From NCBI GenBank assembly GCA_948567375.1, contig OX419756.1, positions 32,776,552 through 32,840,551 of the forward strand: DNA of 64,000 nucleotides, read 5' to 3'. This DNA is from Lunularia cruciata. Taxonomy: Eukaryota; Streptophyta; Marchantiopsida; Lunulariales; Lunulariaceae. The position numbers were made by a program, and so were the translations under genes. The notes under the pieces are model-generated. The model ran no database searches. It saw only the letters and a list, made by a program, of their open reading frames with translations, and was not told the origin of the DNA. The stretch's first letter is position 1. Each line of letters starts with the position of its first letter. Below are positions 21,203-33,967 of this stretch, in pieces.

Positions 21203-22911
21203 ATAGTCTATGTCACCTTCAATAGATATAGTAGAAGGCACTCTACAAAGAGGAAGATCTTCAAAGTGATTGTCACTCTATCACATCTAGCCAAATACTC
21301 AAAGTTGTACACTAATTGGATACTCAAAGTTGTATATTGGTATTTGCACTCTAAATTGTATATACTTCACCAAGTGCACTCAAAAATTGTACAAGACTTT
21401 GGAGTTGTAGTTTAAATTTAGATTAGGGGGGAAGACTTGATTGCTTCTTTGACACATATTAGGTGCTTAATCAAATTTTAGATGGTTAGGCTGAGATAAT
21501 ATTAGGACCTCAATTCAATTATGTATAGTGTAGTTTGGGATTTTTTGGGATCCTGATCCCTTTGACTCAAAGCCAAAAACTCTACTTAAGACTGATGGTG
21601 GAAGGCATTCATGTTTGTTTCTTTCATAATTTGATAACAAGTAAAGAGTACTTTGTATTCTTTGCAAGTTATATGTCTTCCATTTTATGTGTTGTCTGGT
21701 GTCTAGGTGAGAGTAGAGGAGTAGAATTTCACAATAAGGTCCCAAGTGCTTAGTACATAGCTGGTTCTCACTATGATCAAAGTGTGAACTGAAGGATCTA
21801 AAGGAGTGAACATGTGCAAGCCGTGGATTGGGAAGCTCATGACATGGGCATACCAAAAATTTAAAAACCAAGACATTTGGCCAACATGAAGTGTACCTTG
21901 TAATGTGCACCTTGTGGGAAGGTTGGAATGCACTTGCAAGAATAGTAACTTTGGAATAGAGTGGCACTTGGAGTGAAGTAAGCCAAGAGCAATCCTGATA
22001 AAACTTAGAATGAAAGTAATTCTTATGTTTATTTTTGCTATAGTAGTCGACACTACTCTCTTTTGGGAGTGGTTCCTACCCAAGAAGTTAACTACAAATT
22101 ATAAACAAATTGTGACATTGGGACACTTTCCTTCATTCTTAGTTATTTCAAACATGCATCCATGTGGGAACAATCTGTGCCTACTGATTATATTGTTAGT
22201 ATGTTGACGTTGGGCTATCACATCAACTTTAGCACATAAGATAATAGTTTATTTTGTAGAAAATGAATCAAGAATAAGATAAAGCATATATGGTATGCAG
22301 CACTTTCTTATAGATAGTAGTTTTTAAAAAAAATTATGTGCCCTAGTAAATTTTTTTATTGACACAAGCATTGAAAGAGAATCATATGACTTGTAAAACT
22401 AATGAAATCTATACAATGATACAAGCTACAACTTTCTTTAATCTTCTAGTAATCAATTTCTTGTAACATAAATTTAGACAACATGACATAAGAAAAAAAA
22501 GATTCATGACTTCATTTGTAACATGCTTGGAAGCTTCCCTCTTCTTATCTTATATAACCATTACCATGAATCAAGCTCCAATTCATAAAATGTTGTGGTG
22601 CCTCTTAAGTTGAAAAAAAACCTGACCTTCAACACCAAATAACCAAAGCCTATACAAATTACTTAGTAGTATTCCATAGCTATATTCTCATATGCAAAGA
22701 TAGGCAATAGATAAGTAAAGAGGTGTTTGGAACAAAAGTGGAAAGTGGAAACATCTCTCTTAAAATAATGAGGATAATAATGTTAGCAATCTTCATAACC
22801 ATAACACAAACATGTTCTTCACTCATAGTAACAAATTTAATACAAGTGCTAGCTATAAGAATCATATCACTTGCTCAATAATATGAAACTTCTCAGAAAG
22901 ACTAAGTTAGT
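21203..22911. other. No supported gene; short internal repeats and a possible ancient LTR block
   Basis: About 21300-21360 repeats ACTCAAAGTTGTA two or three times. 22010-22190 aligns weakly with 11300-11480 (see there). The rest is AT-rich without coding signal. Confidence 0.4.
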
Positions 22912-23629
22912 TGTAACAACTCAATAACACAAAATTGCAATATTTGGACAAGAAACAAGTCTATCTCACAAGAATATGAATCAAAAATGAAGAGATACAA
23001 AGGGAATTGTCACAATGAAGTTACTTGTTGTCATTTGCTTGACTGCTTAAGCAAAAACTAATCTTCAAAGAGTGTAATATCTCAAAGAAGATGCATTATA
23101 GAAAGATATAAAAGAAAACTCACAATCACATAAAAAATCATACAAATCTTGAAATTCATGTTTCAATCCAAAGATGCTAATTTCTCCTATCACTATTTTC
23201 TCCTAAGGCTACTATCATTAATATATGGGAAGACACATATTTTACCATTCCTCATAGGTGCATGTCTCCAAGAAGATCAGACTTTACCAAAGATTTGAAC
23301 TTTGTATTTGCTTCTATTGATTACTTTTAGCAATATAGCACTCAAATGTCCCAAAAAGTGTATTGCTTCTAGATGATTACTATAACTATCAAGGATCAAA
23401 CATACATGACATTCATCAATTCTTACTGGTAGATTTATTGGTACACAAAGATTCAAACACTTTACAAATAAATTAAGAAAGAGCTTTGTCATCACTTGTT
23501 CTGATTGAACATAGGGTGCCTTTTATGCACAATTAAATATTCAAATGCATGAAAAAGTGGTTAGACTCTATAACTAACTAAATTGTCTAATAGACTACCA
23601 AATCCAAACTTAACCATCTTCTAATTGCA
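22912..23629 (-). repeat. LTR-like direct repeat (left)
   Basis: Shares with 27827-28543 TTGCAATATTTGGACAAGAA, GATACAAAGGGAATTGTCAC, then AAGAGTGTAATAT and, near the end, CTATAACTAACTAAATTGTC, in the same order and spacing. Confidence 0.65.
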
Positions 23630-25959
23630 TATTATTGCAAGCCTAATCTGACCAAAGGAGTATTTTGTCCTAAGAATATGTGTGAAGTATAAAATCCTTT
23701 GCAACCTTAATCATAAAATACCCACTAAATTCATATCTTAACATTCAAGAAGATCAATATACAACCCAAATCCCATGTCATGACCTTAATTATAAGTTAT
23801 TGATTAACAATGGATTGTTGGAGCACACTTGGGATTGTATGGTTACTAAATGTTGCACAATTTGTGACCAAGTTACAAATGAGATTGGGGTGACTCATCA
23901 ATTAGTTGCAATAATGAGTTATTGAATTGAATGCTAATTATTGGGTGGTTGGATTCCAAACAAATATTTGTGAGCTATCTATGCTAAGCATGCCATCTTG
24001 ATCACTTTTGGACATCTATTGGAAGAAAGGAAGAAAGGTCGTGTTGTCATTTGCCTAATGAATGAAATATATAACTTACTTATATAATGATATAATGTAT
24101 TATACAAGTGATTGTACAATGGATCCATTACTATGTGACTAATCTATATACATTCAGGTCAATGGTTATGTGAATTAATTTTTTTTCCTTATCTATGGTA
24201 ATGATGTATATAGGTAGTGGAGCCTTGATAAAGATCAAGGTGTTCTAGTCTTACAAGTCTTGAGTGGTAATAGAGCATGGGAGCAAAATGAGTGAGCTAG
24301 AGCATTTGAGAAACAACTTTGATCAAGAGATATTTTGTACTCTTGATTTACTTCTCATTAGGCTGCACAATGATCACTTTTGAGCTTAAATATTAGCTCA
24401 TTTTGGTCATATTGATAGCATTAATGCTCAAGAACCCAAATCCTATTATCCTTAATGTGCTTACTTATGGATAGGTACAAGATTTAACCATTCACATCCT
24501 TTTTAAGAAGAAGAGGGACCAAAAATCTCACTCAAAGCTTTACAGGTAGAGTAGTATCAAAAGCAAGTGTTGCAAAGTGTACAAAGTACAAGGATTTTTG
24601 TCCCACCTTGTTAGGTCTAGGAATTTTGGACATCCAAGGGAGTCTAAGAGGATTATTTAAAGAGAAAACACCACCATTCAAGAGATAAGTAAACATGCTA
24701 GAATATAGAGACTTGAAATGTGAGATTTGAACAACTTATACCCAAGGTATGACCAATTGAAGCAAGTGCATATAATTCATACCTAGGCAAATACATTGGT
24801 AAATTTTGGGCAGTCTAAAATAGTATTTTATTATCTTTCCATTGGGTTGAAGAGCAAAAAGAATTCCATTTTGTTTTACCCAAGAAACACAACATCTGAG
24901 TTGATTTAAGGCTTGATATGACCAAATGAAGCTGGAGTAACTAAACTTAAGATGTTTGGCTGGAAATTATGATCATGTTTAGGATTATGATCAATCTCAA
25001 GTTAAAGGTTAAATAAACCTATAAAATTTGGTAGTAATGTTGTTGGCATAATCTTATACCTTTGTGTGAAATAATCAATTAGAGAAATCAAGGTCTTGGA
25101 TCAAGTATAGTAGGTTTGTAGAGCTCAAAAGTTAACTAGCTTGGGAATTGATCCATATTTTAGGATTGGTTTAGAATTTATGGACCAAACTTCATAAAGG
25201 TTTAAAGAAAAACATGACAAATAACCTCATCAAGTTTTGTCAAATTGGTTGATAGAAGATGGGATCTAGTTAATCAAACTTTTGTAGAAGTAATACCATA
25301 AGTGCTAATAACTTTGTTACAATAACACCAACTGATTGAAGAATTTTCCATTTGAGGTCATGGTTTAAAGAATTAAAAAATTTGGAGTGTTCTTGATATT
25401 TAATTTATCCTTTGAGCAAAAAATTTGGCAATTTTTTTGTCATGAACCAAGAGTTGTAGCTTGATAAGGGTTCAAACTAGGGGTTGAACCATAGAAAATA
25501 GACTAAGTTCAGGATATTGTCAATGGAGCTTTAGTAGTTAAATCAGAATATGCTATATATTATTGGGAATTTTATCTTGCATGCTTTCTATTGAGTCCTA
25601 AAACATCTACATTAGAGCTATAGTGAAGAACTTATTTCATCTAAGTCTTGGTATTGTTTAAAAACAAAAAGAGATAAAATTACCCTATCTAGAGTATAGG
25701 CTAGAAGTAGCTCCTATACAAAGGAAGGATGTTCTAAAGCACTTATGTACCAAAACTATTGAGAGTTATGGTTAAGCTACTTAGATTTGGATCCTCTTTA
25801 TATTTTGTATGTCTAATTGTATGCCTAGTTGGTTTTGACTAGTGTGTACCAATCCAAACATACACACACACTAGTCCAAACCAATCTGACTATTGACATT
25901 GCCTGGCCAAATTCCTTACTATTATTGTTGAGACATTAATAAGCATGACAATCATGTTG

Positions 25960-27020
25960 CTTTCATTGCAAAACATTTTGTATTTGTGTAGCCTGATTTA
26001 CCACAAGTATTGCACCAAATGTTCAGATGTAAGTATGAAGGAGGTCTTTGCCAATTCTTTGCTCCTATCATCTAGGATTTGAAGTTTGCAAAGTCTTTGA
26101 TAAGCTCCTCCAACTAACCATCTATCTTCTTGATGGTCTTATGAGAAATCTTCACTTTTGAGTTCCAATGTCCTTGTTGCTCTCTTTATTGCTTCTTGTC
26201 TTTGGACAAAGATGACTTTGACAAAGAAGAAGAACTAGATGAGTTTGAAGACAAATGAGTAATCTTTTTGAAGACTTCTGTGCTAACTTCTTGCTGTTTC
26301 TCCCCCATTGAGGGATTGATTCAAGTAGAATCATGAAACTCAATTGAATTCACAACTCTTGCCATTGTATCTTGTTTATTTTCTTGGCAAAGATGAAAAT
26401 ATCCAAGGGAAGTCCTCTAAGAAAACAAGCAACGCCTTGTGTTTTGTGTAACTAATGTTTGGTGTCTCTACTCAAAACTCTACTTAGAAGGTTTAAAAAC
26501 CTTTTTATATAGTCCTAGAATTTCTATTTCTTCTAAAAATCCTGAGTACTCAATGTGGCAAAGATATTTGCTTTGTGATCTAATTCTTTGATTCATTTAA
26601 GATATTTGCTTTTACAATTGACCATTTGGTAATATTAGCTAGGTCTTGACTAGCATGTATTTATTAACTTCTTGGATTTTGGCATAATAAACTTGGAGAA
26701 ATTGGAATCTATTAGGGTTAGAGTTTTCTTTGTTTGCAACCAAAAGGCCTTTAACACCATCATAAATGTATCAAGGTCTTCATTTTTACCTCTATATTTA
26801 AAATTCTAATATCCTTACTGGATGAAGGGAGCAAGATTAGCTATAGTTACAAGTACATTTCTTAGTGGATTAGGTGTGTCCTGAGCACTTTGAGAAGTTG
26901 GAAGAGAAGTTGATAACAACAAAGGAGGTTGTTTTAGTAAACTACAAACAAGGATAAGCTTTCTTTGGCTTGATTTAACATAATATCCTCTTAAAAAGAT
27001 TGGGTTATTTCTATCCATGT
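25960..27020 (-). pseudogene. Gag remnant with CCHC-type zinc knuckle
   Basis: On the minus strand near 25970-26015 the reading CNTCGKSGYTNTKC fits C-x2-C-x4-H-x4-C with Tyr in place of His. Upstream (26152-27018) are short interrupted frames such as MDRNNPIFLRGYY and NLAPFIQ, consistent with the start of Gag, but these are weak. Reading is broken throughout. Confidence 0.45.
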
Positions 27021-27450
27021 CTTAGTCTCTTTATTGCTAGAGGACTCATACATATACCCAAAGATAAGTTCTACTTTCCAAAAGGTCTTAGTATCTTTTG
27101 AGTTGACTGCTAATTCAATGGCTGACAATTATCTTTCTTATCTGGGAGTAACTTCTTTAAAAGATAATTGTCTTTGACTTGGAAGGGAAATTCTCCCGCT
27201 TTGCATTCTTTTTGAAGAGGTTATCTGGGTTATTATTTGATTGTATACCTCTTCTAGTAATGGATCAGATTTTTTATGCAATTCAATACCGGAGTTGTTG
27301 TTGGTGCTCTTTAGAGATTATCAAGCTTTTTATGGTCCAAGTGGCCTTGACAAACTCTTCCAAAGAAAATTAGCATGTCAAGGCAAAGATGTTGTAGGGA
27401 CTAATTTGAGTCTTCAAAATAACCTCCAACCAACTTCTTGCTTCTCTTTT

Positions 27451-27812
27451 GTTCCTCTTGTTCTTTATGAATCACAAGTCTCAATCTTCTTTTATTTTCT
27501 TAGTTCATAGCAAATTGCTTGTTATGACTTAGTTAGAGTTTGCTCTTGATCTTGCCTCCCCAACAACATTCATAGCAATTACAACAAAGAAATTTGTATC
27601 TCCTTACTCTTGAAGAATTTATCTCTAAAAAGATGTTCCTCTTATTCCTTATGAAACACAAGTCTCAATCTCTTCTTTTGTTCTCTTACTTCATAGAAAA
27701 TTGCTTTTTTTTATTTAGTTGGAGTTGGCTCTTGATCTTGCCTCCCCAACAACATTCATTTTAAGTACAAACAAAGGAATTTATATTTCCCTACTTGTGA
27801 AGAATGCATCTT
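27451..27812. repeat. Tandem duplication, two units of ~184 bp
   Basis: Both units carry GTTCCTCTT, CACAAGTCTCAATC, TCTTGATCTTGCCTCCCCAA, CAACATTCAT. Located just inside the right LTR-like repeat. Confidence 0.85.
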
Positions 27813-27826
27813 TACTAATTTGAGTA

Positions 27827-28543
27827 TGTAACAAATCAATAGTCACCAAATTGCAATATTTGAACAAGAAATATGTTGATTCACAAGGATGTGGTTCAGA
27901 AATGAATAGATACAAAGGGAATTGTCACAATAAAGTTCTTTATTGAGACTTGTTTAACCTCTTAGGCAAAAAAAATAAATCCTAAAAGAGTGTAATATAA
28001 CCAAGAAGGTGACTCACAATCACACAGAATAGAATCATAGAAATTGTAAAGTGATTTTTTTGTCCTAAAATACTAATTTCTCCTTCATGCTACTATCACT
28101 AAATTTCACCAAGATTCACATTCTACTCTTACTCATAGGTACATGTGTTCAAGAAGATTGGACTTTGCTTGTAGATGTGAATCTCATATTTGCTTCTAAT
28201 GATTAGTTTCAACACTATAGTACTCAAATGTCCTATTCAAGGCATTGCTTCTTGATGATAGCTATAGCTACTAAGGATCAAACACGCAAACAAAATTCAA
28301 CAACTATTACCACCAAAATTCATCAAGACACACTACAAAGATTCCAATACTTCACAAAGAAATTAAGAACAACAATGAAGATCTTTGGCCCTATAACTTT
28401 ATTCATCTCTTGTGATGACTGAAAAAGTGCTTTAGATGCACAACCCACATAGCAAAATGCACACAAAAGTTGTTACACTCTATAACTAACTAAATTGTCT
28501 AATTAATTATCAAGTCCAGAGTTAATTATCTTCCTAAGTGCAT
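27827..28543 (-). repeat. LTR-like direct repeat (right)
   Basis: Partner of 22912-23629; 717 bp against 718 bp. Divergence is substantial, implying an old insertion. Confidence 0.65.
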
Positions 28544-28859
28544 ACAAAGAAGCAAAATTGCTCTTTGAATATTTTCCTACATTACAGGGCCATTGCAGGC
28601 TCTAAGCTATCCCTAAGGCATCAAATATATCATTAACATGAAATACCTCCATACAAAGGTTCTCTCTTATTTCTAAAAAACTTCCTCTCTATTTGTACTC
28701 TTTGATTTATGGCTACTTTTTATGAAGTCTGATCTTTTAAAATACAAAGAAAGTAGTGCTTTGTAATCTTGTGACTCATGCACTTTGCTTGCAAATGGCT
28801 TCAATGGACTCTTAAATGAGTATCACTACTTGATCACACACCATCTTTAATGTATTTTC

Positions 28860-30200
28860 TTGCTTTTAGACATTGGATTTTCAATCTTCCCCTCCTTTGT
28901 AGCAACTTTGCCTACAACTTGCTCTTCTTTCATTTCCAACTTCAAGTCTTTTAACTTTGGCTTGACATTTACCACCATCTCCAAAAGACCCAAAATTACC
29001 TATATGCTTGCTCTAGTTTTACCTTCCATTTGGCTTCATCTTCTTTTTGTTCAACTTGCTCTTTCTTCAAATGGGCATGGAATACCTCTAACTTGCTGTA
29101 CATCACCTTTCTATACTAGTGAATTTTACCTCCATTGTTATAATTATGCAATTTCTCATTGATTTTTTTGGCCTAATTGACACATTATCTTGTGTAGGTT
29201 TTTAATCTTCATCTTTGATCTCAAGATAGCCAATGATAAGATAGTCCAAAGAATTGCTAACTCCTCCTCCAAGTTCTTCACTTGTGCCACATACAATTGT
29301 ACACACTTTCAATTTCATCCTTCTTCTTTTTCAAGGCATTAATTTGCTCATGCAACCCAAGTTCTTGCTCATTTTGCTCTTGTTGCAATCTCAAAAGATG
29401 AAGAATATCCTTTTGAAAGGACTCCACATTTGTCTTCATCTTGTGTAGTTGATAATGCATACTTCACACCAATTCTATGTAATTTCTCACCACCAAGTAT
29501 TATTGACAATATTCTAGGTGTATCTTATCCAACAATTCCACATTAAACTAATGGGCCTCCTTCACAAATGTCATTTCTGCCAATGTTGCAATTATCTTCT
29601 CTCTTCAACACAATCTTTGGATGTGTTGCCAAGTAACTTTATTTAAGGCAAAGGCCTTCTTGTTTTGCTTGCCTAGCTTTGCCCATGCTCCTTCACTAAG
29701 GCATTGATCAGGAAATTCATAGTGTCTTTGATCACTACCTTCTTGGAGGATGATTGTTCCTCCTAGTGAATTTTCCTCTCCCCTTTTGACTCTATCTCCT
29801 CTTTTGAGTCATTTTTTTTTCTTCCTTTGTCTCCTCCTCTAATTTTCCTCTTCCAACACATCAATGATATTAATGTTTGGTTATTTGTGGTCTTTTGTTT
29901 GTTGGCATTGGTAAGTGGAAGCCCTGGTGAAGATTTCACCATTTTCTTCCTCTTTGCTTCTTTCTTTTTGAGCATCACAAATTCTCCCATGTTTATTTAC
30001 TTTGCATATGTTGCTTGTATCTTCATGATGATATTTTCACCATTAAGATCTGATGCAAAGAAGCTATTTGGCAAGAAGTGTCTTGAGCACTCTTCCTTCT
30101 TTTGCATAATTTACAAGTCATTCTAATGTAGAAATGCAGAGCACCAAGTAATTTGATCCTTCCTCCTCAAATGGACTGAACATCTTCTTTATATGCATAT
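28860..30200 (-). pseudogene. Possible coiled-coil element, copy E
   Basis: The minus strand encodes interrupted, strongly coiled-coil sequence, e.g. 29460-29278 (SFQKDILHLLRLQQEQNEQE, KKKKDEIESVY), and a very basic segment at 29990-29763 (KKKEAKRKKMVKSS, KGRKKNDSKEE). The order basic segment then coiled coil matches copies B, C and D. I could not find the conserved N-terminal domain with confidence, so membership is uncertain. Confidence 0.4.
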
Positions 30201-33200
30201 GAAATATTTGACTCCAATTAATCCCTACTCGTAAGAATTTATGCTTGAAGAAGGCTGCTTGACTATTTGACAAGTAGGTGGTTCAATGTCACCAAAAAAC
30301 CTTCATCAATGTTGTCACAATCACCCCTCATGCTTGATCTTTGTAACTCACCATCATCCAACCATTCACCTTGTGTTTCTAATATATGAATATGGACAAT
30401 CTCTTCTGCATTATTGTGTTGACATCTCCAAATTGGCTGTTGAAGGTATAACCATACTTGCCTTTTGCATTATCACCAAGTACCTTTCTCTAATGCTCTT
30501 TTGCTCATTCTTTGAGATTGCCACAAAGAGTGTTTGGAGCCACTACCTTCATGCTTTAAATCTCTAATGTTATTGGTCCTAACACATAATCCCAATTCCA
30601 AAGTAGGAATATTAAGTGCAATCTTTATAGCAACTCTTTCCTTGCAACTATCTCCCAAAGATCTATAGCTAGATTAAAAAGGTTCAAGGTATTCATATTT
30701 TGTTGTTGGACTACCCCTTCCACTATCTTATTACTAGGATTTTGGGTGAAAACTATTAAAAAACTACTACTACTGCCTTAGATGACCTAATTCAAAAGTG
30801 GAATTTTTTTGCTTAATCAAACAATTTGCAAACACCTTCCAAGGAGAAAAACTGATTATAACCTAAGAATGCACCTCAATCATCTTAGTCAATGATTAAT
30901 CACCATCTGCAAGTACTCACCTTTGTTAGGTACCAATGGTCATTCCCTATGCACTTTGGCTTGATTCAGAATATCTTTGTACTTTGGGTTTCATTCCTTT
31001 ATCTTCGGCTCCATTCACAAAACCTTGTACTTATTGTTCTTTGTGCTTTGGACTTTGAAGCAAGTCAGGTCCAAAGACCTTTGCTTCTTCTCACAAAGTG
31101 GAAAAAGAGAAATTGTTCCCAAAACCAAAGACAAAGGAAGGAAACCTAAAGTAAAAACACATTTTAAATCCAACATACCTTTTATGTTACTTAAAATGAT
31201 TGTGATTTTATTGAAATTTTATTTTACTTTACTTTTAATTGGACTAATGTGGTGCTTGGAGTTTTTGAAATTAAATTTCCTTTCTTTTCTCTTTCTTTGT
31301 ATAGTTGATATTCTTAAAAGTAAAAACTATTTGAACAAGCTCAAAATCACTTTAAAGCACCATAAAAGGTATATTGGATCAAAAGGAAGCAAAAAAAGAG
31401 TACTCATGAAAGGAATATATGTGAAAATATTTAGATAAAAACAAAAATAAAGATATAGGCCTAACAAATGGTTTGTAATGGTTGGAATCATGAAAACCAT
31501 AGAAATTGATATACATTAATACAAACACCTAGAGGCTTAGAAATATGCTATATAACATTAAAATCACAAGCCTAAAAAATATATATTAATACACATAAAA
31601 ACTTGCTAGGTTTGTGCATAGTTCAACTTCAACAAGCAAGACCAAGAGGAAAAGCTAACAAGGGCTTGTTACCTTTTACAAGCTTCTAAACTAGAAAAGA
31701 CATGATAATCTACTTCATTACATCATCAATAAAGATCACATTTTTGCAACTTTTCACATAAAAAATGGACGATTTCTACTGTTACAATCATTATATTGAC
31801 CATAAAGATGTATTAAACATATACAAAATCCCTGATTTGGAATATAACACGTAGAACCTTTGCTCCAAATGATCTCTTCCAGTCAAAGTTAAAGGGCAAG
31901 CTAAAACGGAAAGATGCGGTTTAAAACTATGAATGGATAATCATGGAACTTACCGAGAACATGAGAAAAGATAGCACAAGCATAAGACAATTCCGTGGGC
32001 CGTGAATTATGCAAAGATTCAACAAAACTGGTGATGAAAAAGATTAAATGAGTGCATAAATGGATAGCATGAGAAGACAAATAAGAAAATAATGGTTTTC
32101 AAAGAACCTTTAATCCGTTAACCCATTAGGTAGAAAGAATATAGAGTAGTGAAAAAGAGGGAAAGTTGGACATGAATAAGCCCAATAATAACACAAGAAA
32201 AATCCAGATATGCAATGCCATACACTGCAAAATATGAAGATAAGATCTAACCCATCAAATGAGGGGACCATATAAAGAAGGATGTGATAGTCGAGATTGA
32301 CTGGCAAAAATCACACAACTAAAAGGATGTTAATAGAGGTGAAATAGGCTTATGCTCATTCTTCTTACAAACCTTCACCTCCTAGCTGTAATGTGTGGAG
32401 GAGAGCAAATAAGAGTATATCAACAAATATAAGTATAGTACAAGCTTGGTAGAACTTGCAAAGGTTAGAGACTTGCTTGGAGTAGAGCAGATCATAGAAA
32501 TGTAATAAGGAAATCCATTTTAGATGCGTCTCGAATCTATAGTATATGATTCTCTTGTTGGATTGTTTTATCTCTTCAAACCTATAATATGTCACTAGTG
32601 ATGCTTTTATGGTTGATTTTATACAAGCTTTTTCTTTGGATAAGTTTCTTGGATATTCAAGAAATTAAACCGAAATAAAATAAATAAAATTTATTAATGT
32701 CTCTTAAATAAATCCTTAAAAAATAATTTTTTAAGTTATATTTAAAGTTAGTACATACCACTAGGAGCCAAGAACATTTCTTACTCCCCATACACCAAAA
32801 AGATCCTAAACTTTTCGTGCTTTAATCTCAAAACAATCCCGTGAGGATCCAAGTCAAAAGATCAAGAACCAAGTTGGCAAAAATTGACCTACTTTTTGCA
32901 ATAATAAAATTTACCCAGCCCAATTATTGGTTAATTACATAGCTGTGGGCATAACGCGGTGGCCACAACAAATCCAATGAGTATTAAATCCCCAAATTGC
33001 ATGCCTCATAAGATTCATTTCGAAATCAATTCATTATCCCATTCAAATTACTATTAATTTTTTCCATGAGCTCCTATTTGCTAGAGTCTCTCAAGACAAC
33101 GGTTGTTCGCAATCGCAAACATGTGTTGCGAAATTAGTATTGTTTTTTCACGATTCTTTCAAAAAGTTACAACTACTGTAAACGTTTCCTTTCCCCTTCC

Positions 33201-33553
33201 ATTCCTAAACAGCTTACTAGGGTTTATCAGCTTTTACCTAGGAATATGCATAAATTGGAAAAGCTTGTAAACCCTCATGAGCTTTTCCAACTTTGTTTTT
33301 CTTTGCCATTTCCAATAGCACTTTCCAAAGCTAGTGAACACTCTTGAGAACTAGAATTGTTGAGCTACTAGAATGATTCAACCAATGGAGAATGTTGAGA
33401 TGCTCTACTCTTTATTTATATATATTTTTATCAACAAGTGACATTTGAGTTAATTATCCAAGAACCACTATGGATATCCATTGCGGATTCCCACTACATC
33501 CTTGTATTCTTGGGGATTCAGTATACTCAATACATTCTTACCTAATGCTACCA
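30201..33553. other. AT-rich region without a supported gene
   Basis: Short frames occur on both strands (for example 30977-31438 on plus) but lack recognisable motifs or coding composition. No repeats identified. Confidence 0.45.
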
Positions 33554-33561
33554 TTTATTTA

Positions 33562-33677
33562 GGGAACTACTATTTCCACCACAACACGGTAAATTAATCG
33601 CCCCTAAATTAATCCCAGTGCAGGAGTCTCGGGTTAAATGTGGTAGAAATAGCGCAAACCGTGGTGTAGTAATTCCC
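33562..33677. mobile_element. 116 bp MITE with perfect 8-bp target-site duplication
   Basis: Ends GGGAACTACTA and TAGTAATTCCC are inverted repeats with one mismatch in 11. The 8 bases on both sides are identical, TTTATTTA (33554-33561 and 33678-33685). Inside, TATTTCCACCACA and its complement TGTGGTAGAAATA are also inverted. An 8-bp TSD fits hAT, Merlin or P-type families; I cannot choose. Confidence 0.85.
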
Positions 33678-33792
33678 TTTATTTAAGGTTCAACTGCTAC
33701 CTACTTATAAGAGCCATAAACCAGAAGATAAATTCGAGGGCGTTTATGTATAGAAATTTTGGTTTGCTTTAAACCAGATGTCGAATACTCAC

Positions 33793-33967
33793 TGTGGGAT
33801 CTCCATCAGGATACCTTGGGAAGCAAGCATTGCCCACTCTCGTCTTCTTCGTCTTGGGTGGCAAAATGTGTCCTTTTGTGCTGTATTCTTCATAATATAC
33901 TCGTCGATGTAAAATAGGTTCTTCAGAAGAGTTCTATTTGATCTGTCCAATCTAGTGTCTTCCGCAT
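33793..33967 (-). pseudogene. Orphan exon-like segment of an unidentified gene
   Basis: On the minus strand AATTTCAG (acceptor) is followed by ATG and 14 codons (MRKTLDWTDQIELF). A one-base slip in CTCTTCT then leads into a 46-codon frame containing HRRVYYEEYSTKG, PPKTKKTRVGNACF and PRYPDGDPT, ending at ACA|GTGAGT, a consensus donor. The composition (Lys/Arg with ordered Pro, Cys, Gly) looks like a conserved protein rather than chance. I do not recognise the family. It may be a real exon with a sequencing error, or a captured or decayed fragment; no partner exons were found. Confidence 0.4.

Larger units (their letters stand above)
22912..28543 (-). mobile_element. Decayed LTR retrotransposon, probably Copia-like
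   Basis: Bounded by two direct repeats of equal length, 22912-23629 and 27827-28543, each starting TGTAAC on the plus strand. Between them, on the minus strand, lies a Gag zinc knuckle. If the element reads on the minus strand, Gag lies just inside the right-hand (5') LTR, as expected. Little of a polymerase can be recognised in the remaining 2.3 kb, so the copy is deleted or very old. Copia is suggested by Gag position and knuckle form only. No TSD could be matched. Confidence 0.5.

Noticed and set aside
10990-22250. A single large LTR element with copy C as its internal region
   Set aside because: The blocks at 11300-11480 and 22010-22190 are similar but too diverged to be sure, and their ends could not be fixed.
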